Shown: positions 51,445 to 62,919, counted from the first letter of the stretch. The stretch is DNA of 64,000 nucleotides from Epiperipatus broadwayi (GCA_028023455.1 JAQFVV010000113.1:1409268-1473267), one strand, 5' to 3'. A program made the numbers and translations. The notes: generated by a model from the sequence alone, not told the origin.

Positions 51445-51831
51445 CATCATCATCATCAACCATTATCAATCCACTGCAGGATGAAGGTCTTTCCAAGTTT
51501 AATCCATCTTCTCCGAATTGTATATATGTATTGGAAAAATATTTATCATTTACACAAACATTCATTCTGCCTTATCAGGCACTGAGAAGAAAGACCATGG
51601 TGTTTCTTGATCTTAAACTCAGAGGTAAAAAGCCAATAAACTCATCACGCTGGCTAAAGTGTGTTGGTGAGCAGCCCATCCATGTCGTATACTATATGAA
51701 TAATCACATAGTAATAACAGCTGCAACGACAAGAACGTATGGAGTGGACATTAGAAATTTGCCCTGCTCGGTTCCTTTAAGGCCTCCAAGAGGGTCTCCT
51801 TTCAGTTAATAGCAAACTCCTTTCTGCAGCT
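51445..51831 (-). mobile_element. Short non-autonomous RTE-derived element, 11-bp TSD
   Basis: Flanked by TTACAGCAATT at 51434-51444 and 51832-51842. On the minus strand the 5' part (CTGAAAGGAGACCCTCTTGG ... AAAGGAACCGAGCAGGGCAAA) matches the regions upstream of the RTE endonuclease at 52450 and 54397. The 3' part (GGAGAAGATGGATTAAACTT ... TTCATCCTGCAGTGGATTG, then GATGATGATG) matches the RTE 3' end at 26205-26280. It thus joins RTE 5' and 3' ends without the coding centre, as in RTE-dependent short elements. Confidence 0.8.
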
Positions 51832-51842
51832 TTACAGCAATT

Positions 51843-52419
51843 AACTTTGTATATATAGATTATTTCAGACACAGTTATATAACACAATAATTCTTTTACA
51901 AATGTTTTTTTTTTACTCGTTAAGTGAATTAAAAACTTTTGTTATCAACAAAATACTCTAGCAACTAAACCAGCATGCCTTTCGTGTATATCAACTATAA
52001 TACTAATTAACTTCATACAACATATGAATATATTTACTAATAACAGTGTCAAAAATCTGAGATTCTAAACGTTATTTTAAATGAAATATGCAGAATGGCC
52101 TTATTTGAAAGATTTCAAAATAAGAAACCATACATAAAAGAATGAAACTTTTTCTGTATTTTAGTTAATGTAAAAGAATAGAAATCGATTAAACTTGAGA
52201 CAGAAACCCAGAAAAAACGATTTGCTGTATCGAATAGAAAAAATTTAATCCTTGAACCTGAAGACTATAAACTCTTATTAATAAATCACTCTCGCGTTAG
52301 ATCAAGATGCTTTGGAACTAAGGAATTTTTCACAAAAGAAAATTTTTATATATGTGTGTGTTTCGACAGTAATTCCTTTCTTATTTGAATTTTAATATTC
52401 TAAATATACGTGCGTTTGC
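51843..52419. other. AT-rich non-coding stretch
   Basis: No gene. Nothing was recognised. Confidence 0.4.
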
Positions 52420-52788
52420 GGTTGTAGAAAAGAGTTTGCTATTAATAGAAAGGCGATTCTTTGATTCCTCTTTGAGACCCTAAAAAATTGCACAGAGCAA
52501 ACCCCTAATATCCAATGTATTGTGACTGACTAGTTATATGGCAAATGAACATAGATAGGCTGTTTATCAATACACATTCATCAGTATGATGATTTTACTT
52601 GTTTTTTAGCTCTCAACTTACAAGAAATGTTATGGTCTTCCATCCCCTCCCCATCATCAAACTGATAGTTCTTAATTGAAATGGCTGAAGGCAGAAGGTT
52701 CTAAGAATATCCTGATTACAGACCCAGACTATCATTAAATGATGATCTTCTATTCAGATATTTACAACTGTATATCATTTTCAATTCA

Positions 52789-53644
52789 CTAAACATCACA
52801 TGATCACAATTTCTTATGCTTGCTCATAACTTATTAAAACAGACAAAACTCTCCATACAGTAGTGTGACTCAGTGTAAGCCAGAGTAATCAATGGATGCC
52901 AGAAGGCTTGTTGTGGCTTTTGTCAGTGAGGAGCCTTGTATCTGAAGCACTGCACGTAGATATTATGATCAAATGCAACCCTCCAGAAGACATCTTTTAT
53001 CTCTACTTAACTACACAACTATGAGAATAAAATTGAAAACACAATATTATTTAGACATATAGGTCTGAACTCAATTCAGTACCCATACGTTTTGGTGTCT
53101 TTGGTTCTTTAATAACCATAACCACCACTATCCTATTTTGACATCCATTGATTACTCTGGCTTGCACTGAGTGGCACTACTGTATGGAGAGTTTTGTCTG
53201 TTTTAATAACAGTTATAAGCAAGCATAAGAAATGGTGATCATGTGATGTTTATTGGTTTAATACCAATTCTGCCTAATAGGATAGTGGTGGCTCTGGTTA
53301 TTAAAGAACCAAAGACACCAAAATGTTTGGGTACTGAACTGAGTTCAGACCTATATGACTATATAAGCTAATGAGCTTGGATTGAAAATATTATTGTGTT
53401 TTCAATTTTATTCTCATAGTTTTGTAGTTAAGTAGAGATAATATATGGCTGCTGGAGGATTGCATTAGATCTTAAGATCTAAATGTAGTGCTCTGATGAA
53501 AGCCACAAGATAGAAACTAGTCTGGGGATATTGGATGCATAGGCACTAGATAGGGATTTTATGCACAAGCCTTCTGGCATCCATTGATTACTCTGGCTTG
53601 CATGGAGTGGCCCTACTTATGAAGAGTTTTGCCTGTTTTAATAA
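52789..53644 (-). mobile_element. Foldback ribozyme retroelement, 856-bp double foldback
   Basis: Perfect 13-base TSD, CATTTTCAATTCA, at 52776-52788 and 53645-53657. On the minus strand it starts at TTAAAACAGGCAAAACTC and ends GATCATGTGATGTTTAG. The outer arms, about 350 bp each (52795-53145 and 53275-53640), pair across a centre that itself holds another tail-plus-start unit (about 53150-53250) in inverted orientation. It includes an arm segment not seen in shorter copies (GGTACTGAACTGAGTTCAG, TTTGGTGTCTTTGGTTC). Both ribozyme positions are partly deleted (52905-52956 and 53492-53540). It is the longest copy and may be nearest to the parent. Confidence 0.8.
53492..53540 (+). ncRNA. Hammerhead motif fragment
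   Basis: CTGATGA (53493-53499), AAGCCACAAGATA, GAAAC, TAGTC, TGGGG, ATA, TTGGAT are all present in order. The 5' strand of stem I (ATCCAAGGCTCCTCA) is deleted, so it cannot fold as a full ribozyme. Confidence 0.6.
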
Positions 53645-54379
53645 CATTTTCAATTCAAGAAAGATTACATGTATTGAAAAAAAGAACTATCTAATATTAA
53701 AAGGAAAGATAAAGAGACAATTGATTTATTATATGGACATGTCATGCATATTATTATACAGGCTTAAATATTGGAAGCACAAGTGAAGTGAGATTCATTA
53801 TCATTAGTAACCCTATGGAGATTGCTAGTATACCAGACAGAATGGATAGATAACTTAGCCAAATTATGCAAGATACCAAATGCAGATAATTCAGATTTAT
53901 GTATGCTCTAACAAGTTCTTATTGATAATAAAATAGAGAATTTTTATACTGTAAGGATTTGGAATAATGGAATTGTGAGAGATGGTGATAAGGAGGAAAG
54001 AAAATATGGATAATAAAGCTGGAATCTGTATACATATAAGAAAATGCTAATAAACAGTATTCAGTGTCCTTTTTCTTGAATAAGAACAGAAAGAGAAAAA
54101 TCAACAGATAATTAATACAAATAATTATAATTAAATATACATAGCATAACCAATTAATGTTTTTGACTGGATTCAAAAGAGATATACTATAAAAGCTTAG
54201 CCTAATTATGATTAAGCTGATGCCAAATTTGGGACCTAATATTATAAAAGCAATCATAATATTTCTTGCTTGTTACACATATATATTTAAGTGCTAAAAT
54301 AACAATAAAAATAGTACTTTATCATTGATGCTGGGTTAATGTTGATCATCATCAATGTCTGGATATCAGACTTCAAAAA

Positions 54380-55975
54380 CAAGTTTCCTCCTAACTGAAA
54401 GGAGACTCTAATTCCCTTTGAGGGCTTAAAGGAACCAAGCAGGGCAAATCCTTAATGTTCAGTCAGTACATTCTTGTTGTTGCAACTGTTATTATTATTT
54501 TATTACAGGATAATCACGAACATAAAGCAGCCAGCATAATTTTATTTATTTTTTACCTATAAGTTTAAGATCCAGAAACATCACAGTATTTCTTCTCAGT
54601 TGTCTGATAGTCCTTAATTAAAATATTAGTTGATTTTTCTTGAAGGTATAACACATGTGTACATGATATTTTTTTCTACATAGCTACTTACAATGATGAC
54701 AGACAAAACTAAATTATGGTTCTTATTCTCAGGAGTTTGTAAATTCATAAGATAAGCCAACAGCAGTGGTCAAAGAGAAAAAGTGCTAAAAGACCCCTGA
54801 TTTTAAACTCAAGCTTCTATTCATTGATCTTATACTTGGGTACTTATAAGAGCAGGTCACTTTCAATTTAAGAAATATTGATAATCAAATAATAATAATA
54901 ATTTAATATTAAGTGGGACATTGTTAGACTTTGTGAAGTTAGGGGAAAAAAAAGTGGTCTTGTGCTTTATTATAAAGACGCAAATATTGAAAGCACAAGT
55001 GGAAGGGGATTCATTAGAAAGAAAAGATGAAAGATCAATGTTATGGAGATTTATAGTATATCAGATGGAGTAGGAAAATTAGTTATTCAACTTAAAGGAA
55101 GATTTGTTTTCAATTTAAGAGAAGATACCAAGTGCAGTTAATTCATGTTTATACATCAACAAATTTTTAATTGTGGTGATGAAATAAAGGATTTTTACAT
55201 GGATGTACAAAATGATTTGATTAGACCAAACAACATTTTGAAATTTTTATGGAAGAAATTAATGCTAGAATTGTAAACAGTGGAAAGATTGAGGTGCTGT
55301 GGATAAAATTGGTTATAGTGATATATTAAAACAGGCAAAACTCTCTATATGTATAGCCACTCAGTGCAAGCCAGAGTGATCAATGGATGCCAGAAGGCTT
55401 GTGCATAAAATCCCCATCTAGTGCCTACTCATCCAATATCCCCAGACTAGTTACAGTTATAAGCAAAGATAGGAAATGGTGATCATGTGATGTTTATAGT
55501 GATATATATGAGAAAGAACACATACTTGTGGAGTTAACAGAAAAAGAAAAACTTCTGTATTCATACTTTAAGAAAAATGTTAATGCAAATGAAGGCTCAG
55601 ACAAATAAAATTATATTTTGATTAACAGAAAATATGTACTTTACGATTATAATGATCTTAAAATATTCAATGCAGGAAGTGATCATCAATTGATGAGACA
55701 TAAGATATGTGTTGTTGCAAAACTGGGGAGACAAAAATTATTAAGACCAATATTATTCATCATTGCTATTACTAATCTTCATAAATATTCCAATAAATTT
55801 AAATTAGAACTTGCAAATTCTTCTAAAATATTAACAGATTTTGAAGTTCATTTAGATTGGAATAAAATCAATGTGAATGTAACTTGCACACTATTAAGAA
55901 TTGCAGTAAAAACAATTGGTACAAAAAACAGTAATTTACCAGTAAATATTTTACAGAGACAAGAAAATGTATGAA
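54380..55975 (+). pseudogene. RTE copy B: 5' region plus endonuclease, interrupted
   Basis: The 5' region starts near 54397 (CTGAAAGGAGACTC). Endonuclease codons follow with frameshifts: LIHVYTSTNF and KDFYMDVQND at about 55135-55220, and after the insertion ILINRKYVLYD, FNAGSDHQLMRHKI (the SDH motif of AP endonucleases) at 55618-55720. The open piece continues to 55974 with the RTE linker (LRPILF, DWNKINVNV, TIGTKN). Element 55327-55493 sits between the two endonuclease parts, and the protein reads sensibly across the gap if one TSD copy is skipped. The reverse transcriptase is missing. Confidence 0.78.
55327..55493 (+). mobile_element. Foldback-family copy, 167 bp, inserted in RTE
   Basis: Perfect 14-base TSD, TTATAGTGATATAT, at 55313-55326 and 55494-55507. 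It begins TAAAACAGGCAAAACTC, keeps the first arm as far as the middle of the antisense ribozyme (CCCCAGACTAGTT), then jumps to the tail (ACAGTTATAAGC ... GGTGATCATGTGATGT). The internal deletion junction lies within the ribozyme core. Confidence 0.85.
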
Positions 55976-56331
55976 AAAAGAAGGAACTCATCAATTGGCC
56001 CAGATCACAATCTCTTACAAATATCTTTATCAATGTTCAATATATATATATATATAATAAATTACTACAGTTTAATTGATAATTATTAAATGTGCCACTC
56101 TCACAAAGTATATTAATAATTTTTATTACTCATTCATTAGACTAAAGATTATCCAATAATGAATAATATATCTGTAGTATAATTTTCATTACATCACTCT
56201 CACATAAGGTAGGAAGTGGTTTCTATCTGCTTTTAATATTTATAATTGAGATCAAAATTGTGAGGGCAGCACATCTGACATCAATTAAACTGTAGTAATT
56301 TGCTATCTATCTTTGTATATATATTGTAACG
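55976..56331. other. AT-rich non-coding stretch
   Basis: No gene. TATATATA runs lie at 56041 and 56316. Confidence 0.4.
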
Positions 56332-57810
56332 TTTTCCATTTTGCTAGGCCTCTTACACGCTAATGTAAACTGCGCATGAGTTGATCAAGCTATGTCAAAA
56401 AAGAAGAAAGTTATATTTCTATTCTAAAAAACATAGCTATATTTCCTGATCAACTCGGCCTAGAATTATTGCTAAGTACAATCGTGAGCTGACTCAGTTT
56501 TTAATTTCTACATGAGGGCGCCGGAGTCGTTAGACCCACTGAGTCGGCGTCAAACATATTGTAACTCGTAAACTAAACAGAAAAAAAAAGTGCTTTTAAA
56601 CTAATCGGTATTGCATCATACCGTAACGAGAACTATTTTCTCCTTTTTGATTATTATTTCTGGGCTTGTTTAAATACATTGGCAAGGTAAATTCTGTTTT
56701 AAATCCCACTAAACTAATAATAAATTTAACCAAAAGACTGTTTTTTACGAGGCTCCTCATCGACATCTGACATCACTCTAACTCAGCCAGTTTTTATACG
56801 AAAATATTCGTTAAACACGTATTCAATTCGTTTTTAAAAGTTCTGTAAGATGGTGCCATCTTCTGATTTATTTTACAAGTAAAAAATAAAAAAAAAACGT
56901 ATTTAAACCTAAACAAAGAAGGAACATTATTTGTGATTGGTTCTTAGCATGCTCTCAGACGAAAAAGACATTCTGATTGGCTGGAAAGAACAAAGAAACT
57001 GCCTGATCAAAGAAAATAAAGAAAAACGCTGAGATTTTCATTTCGAATACGATTTAAATTATTATAAAATTATATTTATGGAAATTAAAAAGTATTTTTA
57101 GAGAGAATAATAAAAAAACAAAATTATTTTCGAAAAATATTGAAGATTTTAGTACAAATATTGAAGATGTAGTAAAAAGAAATATTTACTTTTCTATAAC
57201 GTAAAAGTCGATCTTTTTGTTTATATTATAGCTTTTATGTTGCCGATATTGAATATTTTAGAATAAATAAATAGCAACTTATTTTTGAAAGAACTTTCGT
57301 TCTCTTCACAACCTGAAAAATTAATAATATACTTTTTATAAACGTATCTGAGTTGAATTTAATATTATAGGCGAATATGTTTTAACAATAGGCTTTGTCT
57401 TCAGTTTGTGAGTTGGCCAATTAAAAGCTTTGATTTTTACCTCATACAACCAATGATTTAATTAGCGGTTAAAAGGTTAATACTAAAAAAAAAACAACTA
57501 TTATTAATAACGCACAATGAAAAGGTTGATAAAAGTAAAATCTCTTTTATTCTAACAAACTAAACATATTTATAAGTTAAATTACGAATTAACTAAACAG
57601 GAAAGTACACACACACCAATCCAGATAATGAATCGATTAACAAAAACAGATTAAGCAATTAAAGCAATTTAATAATGTCCCAAGATCTTGTATAAAATTC
57701 TTTATTAGAAAGTCGCTTGAATACGAAAAGTCTATATCAGGATGGTAGTCTAAGCTTAGATAAATAATTGTTTGCAAACTTTTAAGTCACTATCAGGAAA
57801 ATTTATTCTT

Positions 57811-57826
57811 AACTTACCGGTAAGTT
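57811..57826. promoter_or_regulatory. Perfect 16-base palindrome
   Basis: AACTTACCGGTAAGTT is its own reverse complement. On the minus strand it contains a consensus-like splice donor (CG/GTAAGT). Either a protein-binding site or chance. Confidence 0.35.
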
Positions 57827-58120
57827 CATGTAGGTTTATGGGATCCCAGGTCATGAGAATTTCCATTGGTCTCTCCTGCCGGCGTCTTCCATTATTGTTC
57901 CGTTCTATAGCTGGAGAAAAGGCACAGTTGTAGTGACCCTTTTATTGCAAAAAGCGGTCTTCACAAGTCCCATTTCCATGCTTGCGTGACAGCTTGGTAC
58001 AGCAAGGGGCATACCTGTGTAGAAGTATATTTCTTGCCACAGGTTATGCTCGTGGAAACCTCCAACTTTCAGAGACGTAACTAGAAGTTAAAGAGAAGAC
58101 CCAGATTGAAGTTGTCATCT

Positions 58121-58130
58121 CCTTTTTATA
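58121..58130 (-). promoter_or_regulatory. TATA box
   Basis: TATAAAAAGG on the minus strand, preceded by GGAGCGCGA. Supports a promoter inside the 56332-58496 block. Confidence 0.5.
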
Positions 58131-58527
58131 TCGCGCTCCATTTTTGGAACTTCTGCGCACTCTTTTGTCTTTTTATCAGCTTATAAGATAATAATCTTAT
58201 ACACTCTCTCTTAAATTTAAGTTACAAAGTTCTCTTTTTTTTTAGCATTATTCTTCCATCTTTAATTAGCTAAAATATTTTTTTTTAGCTTATACTTTTG
58301 GAATTCTTTTAATTTATCTGGATTAGTAATCTGTATGTCATTTATTCTTTCCAATTATATAAAAAAAAATAAGAATGACAATTTTAACCTTCATTGCACG
58401 TTTTAACAAAAATTATAGTAATCAAAAAAAATCTAAATTTACTTTTTTAGCTTTTACCAAATGCCAATATATTTGTAACGTATATAAATAAACGTCACAA
58501 TATATAATGAATAATGATAAAGATATG

Positions 58528-58580
58528 AGATTGTGGTCTGGTCCAATTAATGAGTGCTGGTTCAGCATGAAATGTGCATT
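58528..58580 (+). repeat. Family C repeat fragment
   Basis: GGTCCAATTAATGAGTGCTG and GTTCAGCATGAAAT match 6580-6620 and 63430-63470 (the latter same strand). Confidence 0.55.
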
Positions 58581-58842
58581 GTCATATGTTTATTATTACA
58601 ACCCCCACAAAGCATTAGAAGTGGATTGAAATCAGTTCCTATCTTATGTGAGAATAATGTAGTGAAAATTACACTATAGAAATATTTATTATTGGATATT
58701 TCCAAGTCTATTGTCATATGTTTATTATTACAACCCCCACAAAGCATTAGAAGTGGATTGAAATCAGTTCCTATCTTATGTGAGAATAATGTAGTGAAAA
58801 TTACACTATAGAAATATTTATTATTGGATATTTCCAAGTCTA
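58579..58842. repeat. Exact 132-bp tandem duplication
   Basis: Units 58579-58710 and 58711-58842 are identical by eye over all 132 bases. Because 132 is a multiple of three, a spurious minus-strand frame of 91 codons runs through both. There is no evidence that it is coding. Confidence 0.95.
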
Positions 58843-59683
58843 ATAAATGACATTATAAATGTTAATATAGTTTCCTTTATTTTTTATTTGTTTTTGCACA
58901 GAAATATTTGTTTAAGATGAAATAAAAAGAAACCTACATGCACAGCATTGAAATAAAACACTATTTAATGAGGTTTTGGAATAAAAATGGTATTAATTTT
59001 TGTTGTTATAACCCTTTATTTACTGAAGGTTTTAGCATTAAAATGCATTTGATTATTAGTTTTCATATTTGATATTTACATTTAATGCTTGACATAGTCA
59101 CACATACTTAAAACATATGCCTTAACTATCCATTCACATACACACACACACATGTATATTGATAATTTTTACAAATTAATATTTAACAATTTAATTATTC
59201 ATATTGTGCTGATAAATACATTTTATTTTTATAATTAAAAGTAGTTTTGCATTCTGAAGGATAAATTTCAAATAATTTATCAAGACAATTAACTTCAGTA
59301 TACTCCAAATTAATATTATTATTGCACCTACCCAGAAATTGATTTACCAGTTCATTCTAAAATATGTGTACTTGAATCTCCAGGATTTCTTTTTTTTTTT
59401 TCCTAATAAAAAAGTATTTTTTAAAAAATATTTTTTAATGAAAAAAATTGATAAAATATTATAGGACTTGCTACTATTTTAAATACACCATTTTAAATAA
59501 AAAATATTTATCTTCAAGATGACATATTATGCACTTGCCAAGTATATAACATTTCCCCACTTTATTTATTGAAAGACAAGTTTATTTCAATTAGATTTCT
59601 GAATGCTGACAAAATGTTTGTGGCAGTAAAGACCATAACACAATAAAAATACATTGCTTTTGAAAAATTAAAAGAAAATAAAG
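58843..59683. other. AT-rich non-coding stretch
   Basis: No gene. A CACACACACACA run lies near 59142 and a T tract at 59390-59401. Confidence 0.4.
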
Positions 59684-59696
59684 TGTTTCACTGATA

Positions 59697-60077
59697 ATCA
59701 CATGATCACCACCTCTTATACTAGCACATAATTGTTTATAAACAAGGCAAAACTCTCCATACAGTAGTGCCACCCTGAGCCAACCTGAGTAATCAATGGA
59801 TGTCAGAAGGCTATATAATCTATTGAGCTTAGATTGAAAATATTTTTGTGTTTTCAATTTCATTCTCATAGTTTTATAGTTAAGTAGAGATGGTTGCTAG
59901 GTGCAGTGCTCTCAGATCCAAAGCTCCTCACTGACGAAGACAACAAGCCAGAAACTAGTCTGGGAATATTAGATGAGTAGGTATTAGATAGGGATTTTAT
60001 GCACAAGCCTTCTGGCATCCATTGATTACTCTGGTTGGCACAGGGTGGTACTACTGTATGGAGAGTTTTTCCTTGTT
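59697..60077 (-). mobile_element. Foldback ribozyme retroelement, 381-bp copy
   Basis: Perfect 13-base TSD, TGTTTCACTGATA, at 59684-59696 and 60078-60090. On the minus strand it runs from AAACAAGGAAAAACTCTCC through the first arm with its antisense ribozyme, a middle segment (TTTTCAATCTAAGCTCAAT) and the second arm, to GGTGATCATGTGATTA. The second arm lacks its ribozyme. Confidence 0.82.
59916..59974 (+). ncRNA. Hammerhead ribozyme motif
   Basis: ATCCAA / TTAGAT distal stem I, CCTCA / TGGGA proximal stem I (one mismatch), CTGACGA (fits CUGANGA), GAAA, C-TA-G, TC all present. Stem II (AGACAACAAGCCA) is weakened. Antisense to the element direction. Confidence 0.6.
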
Positions 60078-60090
60078 TGTTTCACTGATA

Positions 60091-60729
60091 TTATAAACAA
60101 ACATCTGTACGTTAAAATATTATAAAAAGTTAAGCTTTAGTATATTTAAAGATATATATGCATGTGTATATGTGTGTCAATAATTGAATACTTATTTACA
60201 AAGAAAAAAAACAGAAATAAAGACGAACTATAAATATATATAAATCATTAAAGCAAATTGAAATCACAAATAAACCATTGGAGAGTTTAAAAAAACACAT
60301 AAAAAATAATAAGTGACAGTACATTTTATTAATGTTAACAATCATGTATATCAATACCACCTATCAAATATACAATACTGTTAATATATGTATGTATGTG
60401 TGTATAATATTTCTGAAGTCAATTGCAACCATTTGTAAATAAGTGATTAATCTATTTCCCAAAAAAATCAAAGATAGAAAGAACAAGAAATAATATTAAA
60501 TATTTATTTTTTATGCATTGATTTTGTACTTAATAAAATAGTATCCTCTCCCTTTTAATTAAAAAAATTGTAAAGGCTGCAAAGCAAAATCAAATACAAC
60601 ATTACTTTCGAAACATATTCCATTAAAAGCAACTACAAATGGAATGAAATCATTTATGAACAACATAATACTAAAAGTTTTCAAGAATATATGAAAAATA
60701 TATTAATGAAATTAAGGAATCAGTTATAG
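60091..60729. other. AT-rich non-coding stretch
   Basis: No gene was recognised. Confidence 0.4.
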
Positions 60730-60751
60730 TTGTTATTATTATTATTATTAT

Positions 60752-60816
<65 letters not shown>

Positions 60817-60868
60817 GAAGAAGAAAATGAAGAAGAAGAAGAAGAAAAAGAAGAAGAAGAAATAATAA
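60730..60868. repeat. Compound (ATT)n(AAT)n(GAA)n tract
   Basis: ATT units switch to AAT units at about 60753, making a self-complementary junction, and then to GAA/AAG units from about 60814. Confidence 0.92.
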
Positions 60869-61952
60869 TTTAAAGATGCTATTAATAAATGTAATAAATG
60901 CAAATTAAAATTTGTAAACTCATACATTGAAAATCAAAACATAATATATCAATACATATACTAATCAAATTAATTATTTTACAAAAATTCACATATGGTT
61001 TCAATAAAAAGTTTTATATAGTAATGAAAATATTATTAATATAGGAAGAATTAAATCAGAATTTATATGAACTTTTTTGGAGAAAATAATAATAATAAAA
61101 AAAAACCCAAAGAACAATCCACTTACTATCAAAGATATGACAACTACAAGACAAAAAAAAATATAGAAGTCATAAATGAATTGAATAAAAAAATTAAGTT
61201 TAAATTAAAAATTGTATCAAATAAAATCCAAGTTACAGAATTTAGTTCATAAAGAAATAATAGCAAAAGTAATATAAAAGTTTCAATGTACAGAAAAAAT
61301 ATATAATGCAGAATGTAAATTAAACAGATTAAGTATAAAAGCATAGATATATAAATTGTTACTCAAATAATTATCTATAAGAAGAAGCAATAAAAAAATA
61401 ACTGAAAAATTTGCAAATTTATTCACATATAATATTTAAAAGCAAATAGTAAAAAATGAAAATTAAAAATAAAAACAAATGATAAAAAATTTCAAATGAA
61501 ATAATTAACAAAAGAAACAATAATAATATTATCAAGGTAAATGCTAAAATAATAAATATTTAAATGAAAATATAATAATATTGATAATATTTTTTTCCTG
61601 CAATAAATTGTAAAAAGTGCAATCAATAATAAATAAATAAAACTAGCATAAAAATTCAATAAAAATAATATTAATTAAGTACAAATATAATAAAAATATC
61701 GTTTTTAATATGCAAACAACAAAAAAAACACAGAACACATCTTTAATAAAAATGATATTAGAATCGTATATTTTATTAAGAATCAAACAGATATAAAAAT
61801 TGAAGAAATACTCTAAATACAAAAGTTATAACAAAAATTGAATAATGATGGTTGACAAAAACTAATAATAAATAATTTATAATTATATAGATAGTATTAA
61901 TAACACATATAGATATGTATATATAATAACATTTACCTACTATGCCAATCTA
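60869..61952. other. Very AT-rich non-coding stretch
   Basis: Almost only A and T. Open frames here reflect low GC and have no recognisable protein sequence. Confidence 0.5.
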
Positions 61953-62247
61953 AATATTAATGTAAAATAAAACTCATACAGAGTTTAAATATAAAATTTT
62001 AATAATATTTATTGTACCAAATATACTTGCGATGTTTTCACATCATATTCATGGTCAGTTTATTAAGAACTATTTTTTTGCTGATCTGAATAATCAAAAA
62101 CATAATAATATTTAAATGAGCAAAAAATTAATGTTCTCAGCAGACTGACCATGAATATAAAATGAAAATGTCAAAAATATACTTGATAGAATAAATGTTG
62201 TTAAAATTTTATATTTAAACTGTATGAATATTATTTTACATTAATAT
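61953..62247. repeat. Foldback element, arms about 135 bp
   Basis: Arms at 61953-62090 and 62112-62247 are inverted copies at about 80 per cent (AATATTAATGTAAAATAA, GTTTAAATATAAAATTTTAA, ATATTCATGGTCAGT and complements), with a loop of about 20 bases. Flanks both carry ATATGTATATAT. Nature unknown. Confidence 0.8.
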
Positions 62248-62902
62248 GTACACATATGTATATATTTTAGAAACAATATATAACATATATTATAACTGAT
62301 AAAATATGTATAACTAATTAAATTATAATATTAATTTGTTTTATTAAATTATATAAAAAATATTTGGAATTTAAACAAATTAAAAATTAATTGTTAAAAA
62401 AGTGTGTTAGAAACAATTAAAAAAACACATTTTTTTGAATTTTTACTGTTATTTATGCAGTTAAAATGTTGTTTAAAATATATAAAATTAATAGATAATA
62501 AATTTAAAGAAAAAAGTTGAATTTAAACCATCAATTTAGGAAGTAAAGTTAAATATCAATAGTATAATAAAAAATACAAAAATTCAAAATGTTTCTAATA
62601 TATATGTTAGTAATGCTAAAATTCAGTTGCTATTTCTACAAAACAATTGGTTTTTAGGGTCCTTTCTTACTTATCACAGCATGTTAATTATCCTACTAAA
62701 CATCAACAAAATATTCCAATTTGGTAGGTTTAAAAAATAAAACTCTAAAGTACTTTAGAATTCTATATTTTTCAAAAGAATTCTTAGAAATGTTCTTAAT
62801 AAGACAAAAGGTAAATTGTCTCTTTTTTTTTTTATAGTTAGAAAGTTGACTTCATTGGCCCATTTTAACCTGAAAAAATGCTTGTTAGAACGAAACTGAT
62901 AA
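62248..62902. other. AT-rich non-coding stretch
   Basis: Nothing was recognised. Confidence 0.4.
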
Positions 62903-62919
62903 AACTTTTTTGTAATAAT

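Larger units (their letters stand above)
52420..53950 (+). pseudogene. RTE copy A: 5' region and endonuclease remnant
   Basis: Left part 52420-52788 matches the RTE 5' region (GAGTTTGCTATTAATAGAAA, CTCTTTGAGACCCTAAA). Right part 53658-53950 matches copy B's endonuclease region (GGAAGCACAAGTG, TATGGAGATT). Between them lies the foldback insertion 52789-53644. Reading frames are broken throughout. The RTE endonuclease belongs to the AP family and would nick the target. This copy is dead. Confidence 0.6.
56332..58496 (-). mobile_element. Candidate solo LTR or long terminal-repeat block
   Basis: Bounded by TGTAACGTTT and AAACGTCACA, inverted TG/CA-type ends with TATA on both outer sides. CpG and G+C are visibly higher than in the neighbours (for example GGGCGCCGGAGTCG near 56516). 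On the minus strand there is a TATAAAAAGG box at 58121-58130 and an AATAAA at 57941-57946 about 180 bases downstream, as for U3-R of an LTR. A GGTAAGT donor-like site lies at about 57813-57819. No coding sequence was recognised. A host promoter is an alternative reading. Confidence 0.4.

Noticed and set aside
51531-51809. 92-codon plus-strand frame
   Set aside because: It lies antisense within the short RTE-derived element.
58562-58837. 91-codon minus-strand frame with a repeated 44-residue unit
   Set aside because: It exists only because the 132-bp duplication is a multiple of three; no protein family or codon signal.
61067-61344. 60-66 codon frames on both strands
   Set aside because: Low-complexity Lys/Asn/Ile or Leu/Phe translations of very AT-rich DNA.
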